A DNA stretch of 20,264 bases from a virus. Below the pieces are notes generated by a model. It saw only the letters and a list, made by a program, of their open reading frames with translations, made no database searches and was not told where the DNA came from. Location: positions 1 through 20,264 of IMG/VR virus record IMGVR_UViG_3300023119_000165. One strand, given 5' to 3'. Both the position numbers and the translations under genes were made by a program. This document shows, one piece after another, positions 19,820-20,264 of this stretch; the first letter of the stretch is position 1, and the number at the start of each line of letters is the position of its first letter.

Positions 19820-20264
19820 ATGGAAAATATTTTTTCAACATCCGTTTTATACGGGTTGTTCACCTTTTTATTTGAAAGAAATTGGCATTATTTCGTTGTC
19901 GGTGTAACAATGCTGGCAATTTTTGGTCTCTACTATCACATTACACACCATGATGAACATACAGGTAATACACTAAAACTATATCATGGTATTAATTATA
20001 ATAATGTGAGTGTTCTTCTTGCAAGATTCTATCTAGCAAGTGTCTTTTTAGTGATGGGTGGCCTTCATGGTATCTTCAACTTTGTTCCTTCAGGTGTAGT
20101 TGAAATGACAACAGAAGCAGACCTTTTTGTTCGTGGTCTGGTTGCCTCTGGTTATCTATTACCTGCTGTGAAAACTATTGAATTGATTGTAGGAATTACT
20201 TTTCTTTTTGGTCTTTACATGCCATTGACCTTGATTGTTTCCGCACCGATTGTGTTGAACATCG
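19820..20264 (+). CDS. DoxX-like multi-pass membrane protein (runs off the right edge)
   Basis: 148 residues are visible. The start is ATG 19820 (or 19817), preceded by AGAGGT (19810-19815). Membrane segments are likely at about 22-40, 66-88, 117-134 and 137 onward. LLARFYLASVFLVMGGLHGI (66-85), SGYLLPAVKTIELIVGITFL (110-129) and SAPIVLNI match the DoxX-family pattern, where a short loop separates the first two core helices. DoxX-like proteins are mostly bacterial inner-membrane proteins linked to redox or quinone metabolism. Presence in a phage is unusual. The gene is cut by the window edge, so full length is unknown. Confidence 0.65.
   Translation, partial: MENIFSTSVLYGLFTFLFERNWHYFVVGVTMLAIFGLYYHITHHDEHTGNTLKLYHGINYNNVSVLLARFYLASVFLVMGGLHGIFNFVPSGVVEMTTEADLFVRGLVASGYLLPAVKTIELIVGITFLFGLYMPLTLIVSAPIVLNI

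Overview
The window looks like part of the chromosome of a T4-like (myovirus) bacteriophage. The strongest reason is a block at the right end, gp33 (late-transcription coactivator), gp59 (helicase loader) and gp32 (single-stranded DNA-binding protein), in the same order and strand as in T4. Supporting signs are T4-type late promoters (TATAAATA), an S74-type tail-fibre chaperone domain, a phage tRNA-Tyr, a two-frame spanin pair and tightly packed, overlapping genes. The DNA is AT-rich. Two 2OG-Fe(II) oxygenase-like proteins, an OMP decarboxylase and a tryptophan-halogenase-like flavoprotein suggest a marine T4-like phage, but the host cannot be read from the sequence. Sigma70-like promoters (TTGACA, 16-17 bases, mostly TG-n-TATrAT) suggest a proteobacterial host.

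Layout: bases 1-1163 hold three leftward tail-fibre-like genes behind probable late promoters. Bases 1176-3810 run rightward: an MGME1/RecB-like exonuclease, small unknown genes and a Mom-like DNA-modification acyltransferase. A leftward DUF1796-like gene (3793-4491) interrupts. Bases 4499-4715 hold tRNA-Tyr between two nearly identical promoters; the second drives an AAA-type ATPase (4778-5752). A long rightward series follows (5804-9595): small conserved genes, a 2OG oxygenase, OMP decarboxylase and DNA methyltransferase 1. A new promoter at 9592 starts a metallophosphoesterase, the halogenase-like protein and a small membrane protein. A strong promoter at 11965 drives a coiled-coil protein followed by about 350 bases of non-coding, strongly structured sequence ending in a terminator. 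A T4-type late promoter (12991) opens a late cluster: an arginine-dyad membrane protein, methyltransferase 2, a second arginine-dyad membrane protein, a DUF6445-like oxygenase, i-spanin, o-spanin, gp33 and gp59. A last strong promoter (17396) drives gp32, followed by a PD-(D/E)XK-like nuclease, small genes and a truncated DoxX-like membrane protein.

How it fits together: replication and recombination functions (gp32, gp59, exonuclease, ATPase) and DNA modification (Mom-like protein, two methyltransferases) are mixed with metabolic genes (pyrF, oxygenases, halogenase-like). Lysis and late-transcription genes share the late cluster. The least explained element is the structured RNA at 12623-12970. 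Next come the two arginine-dyad membrane proteins and the habit of embedding the upstream gene's stop codon in the next promoter's -35 box.
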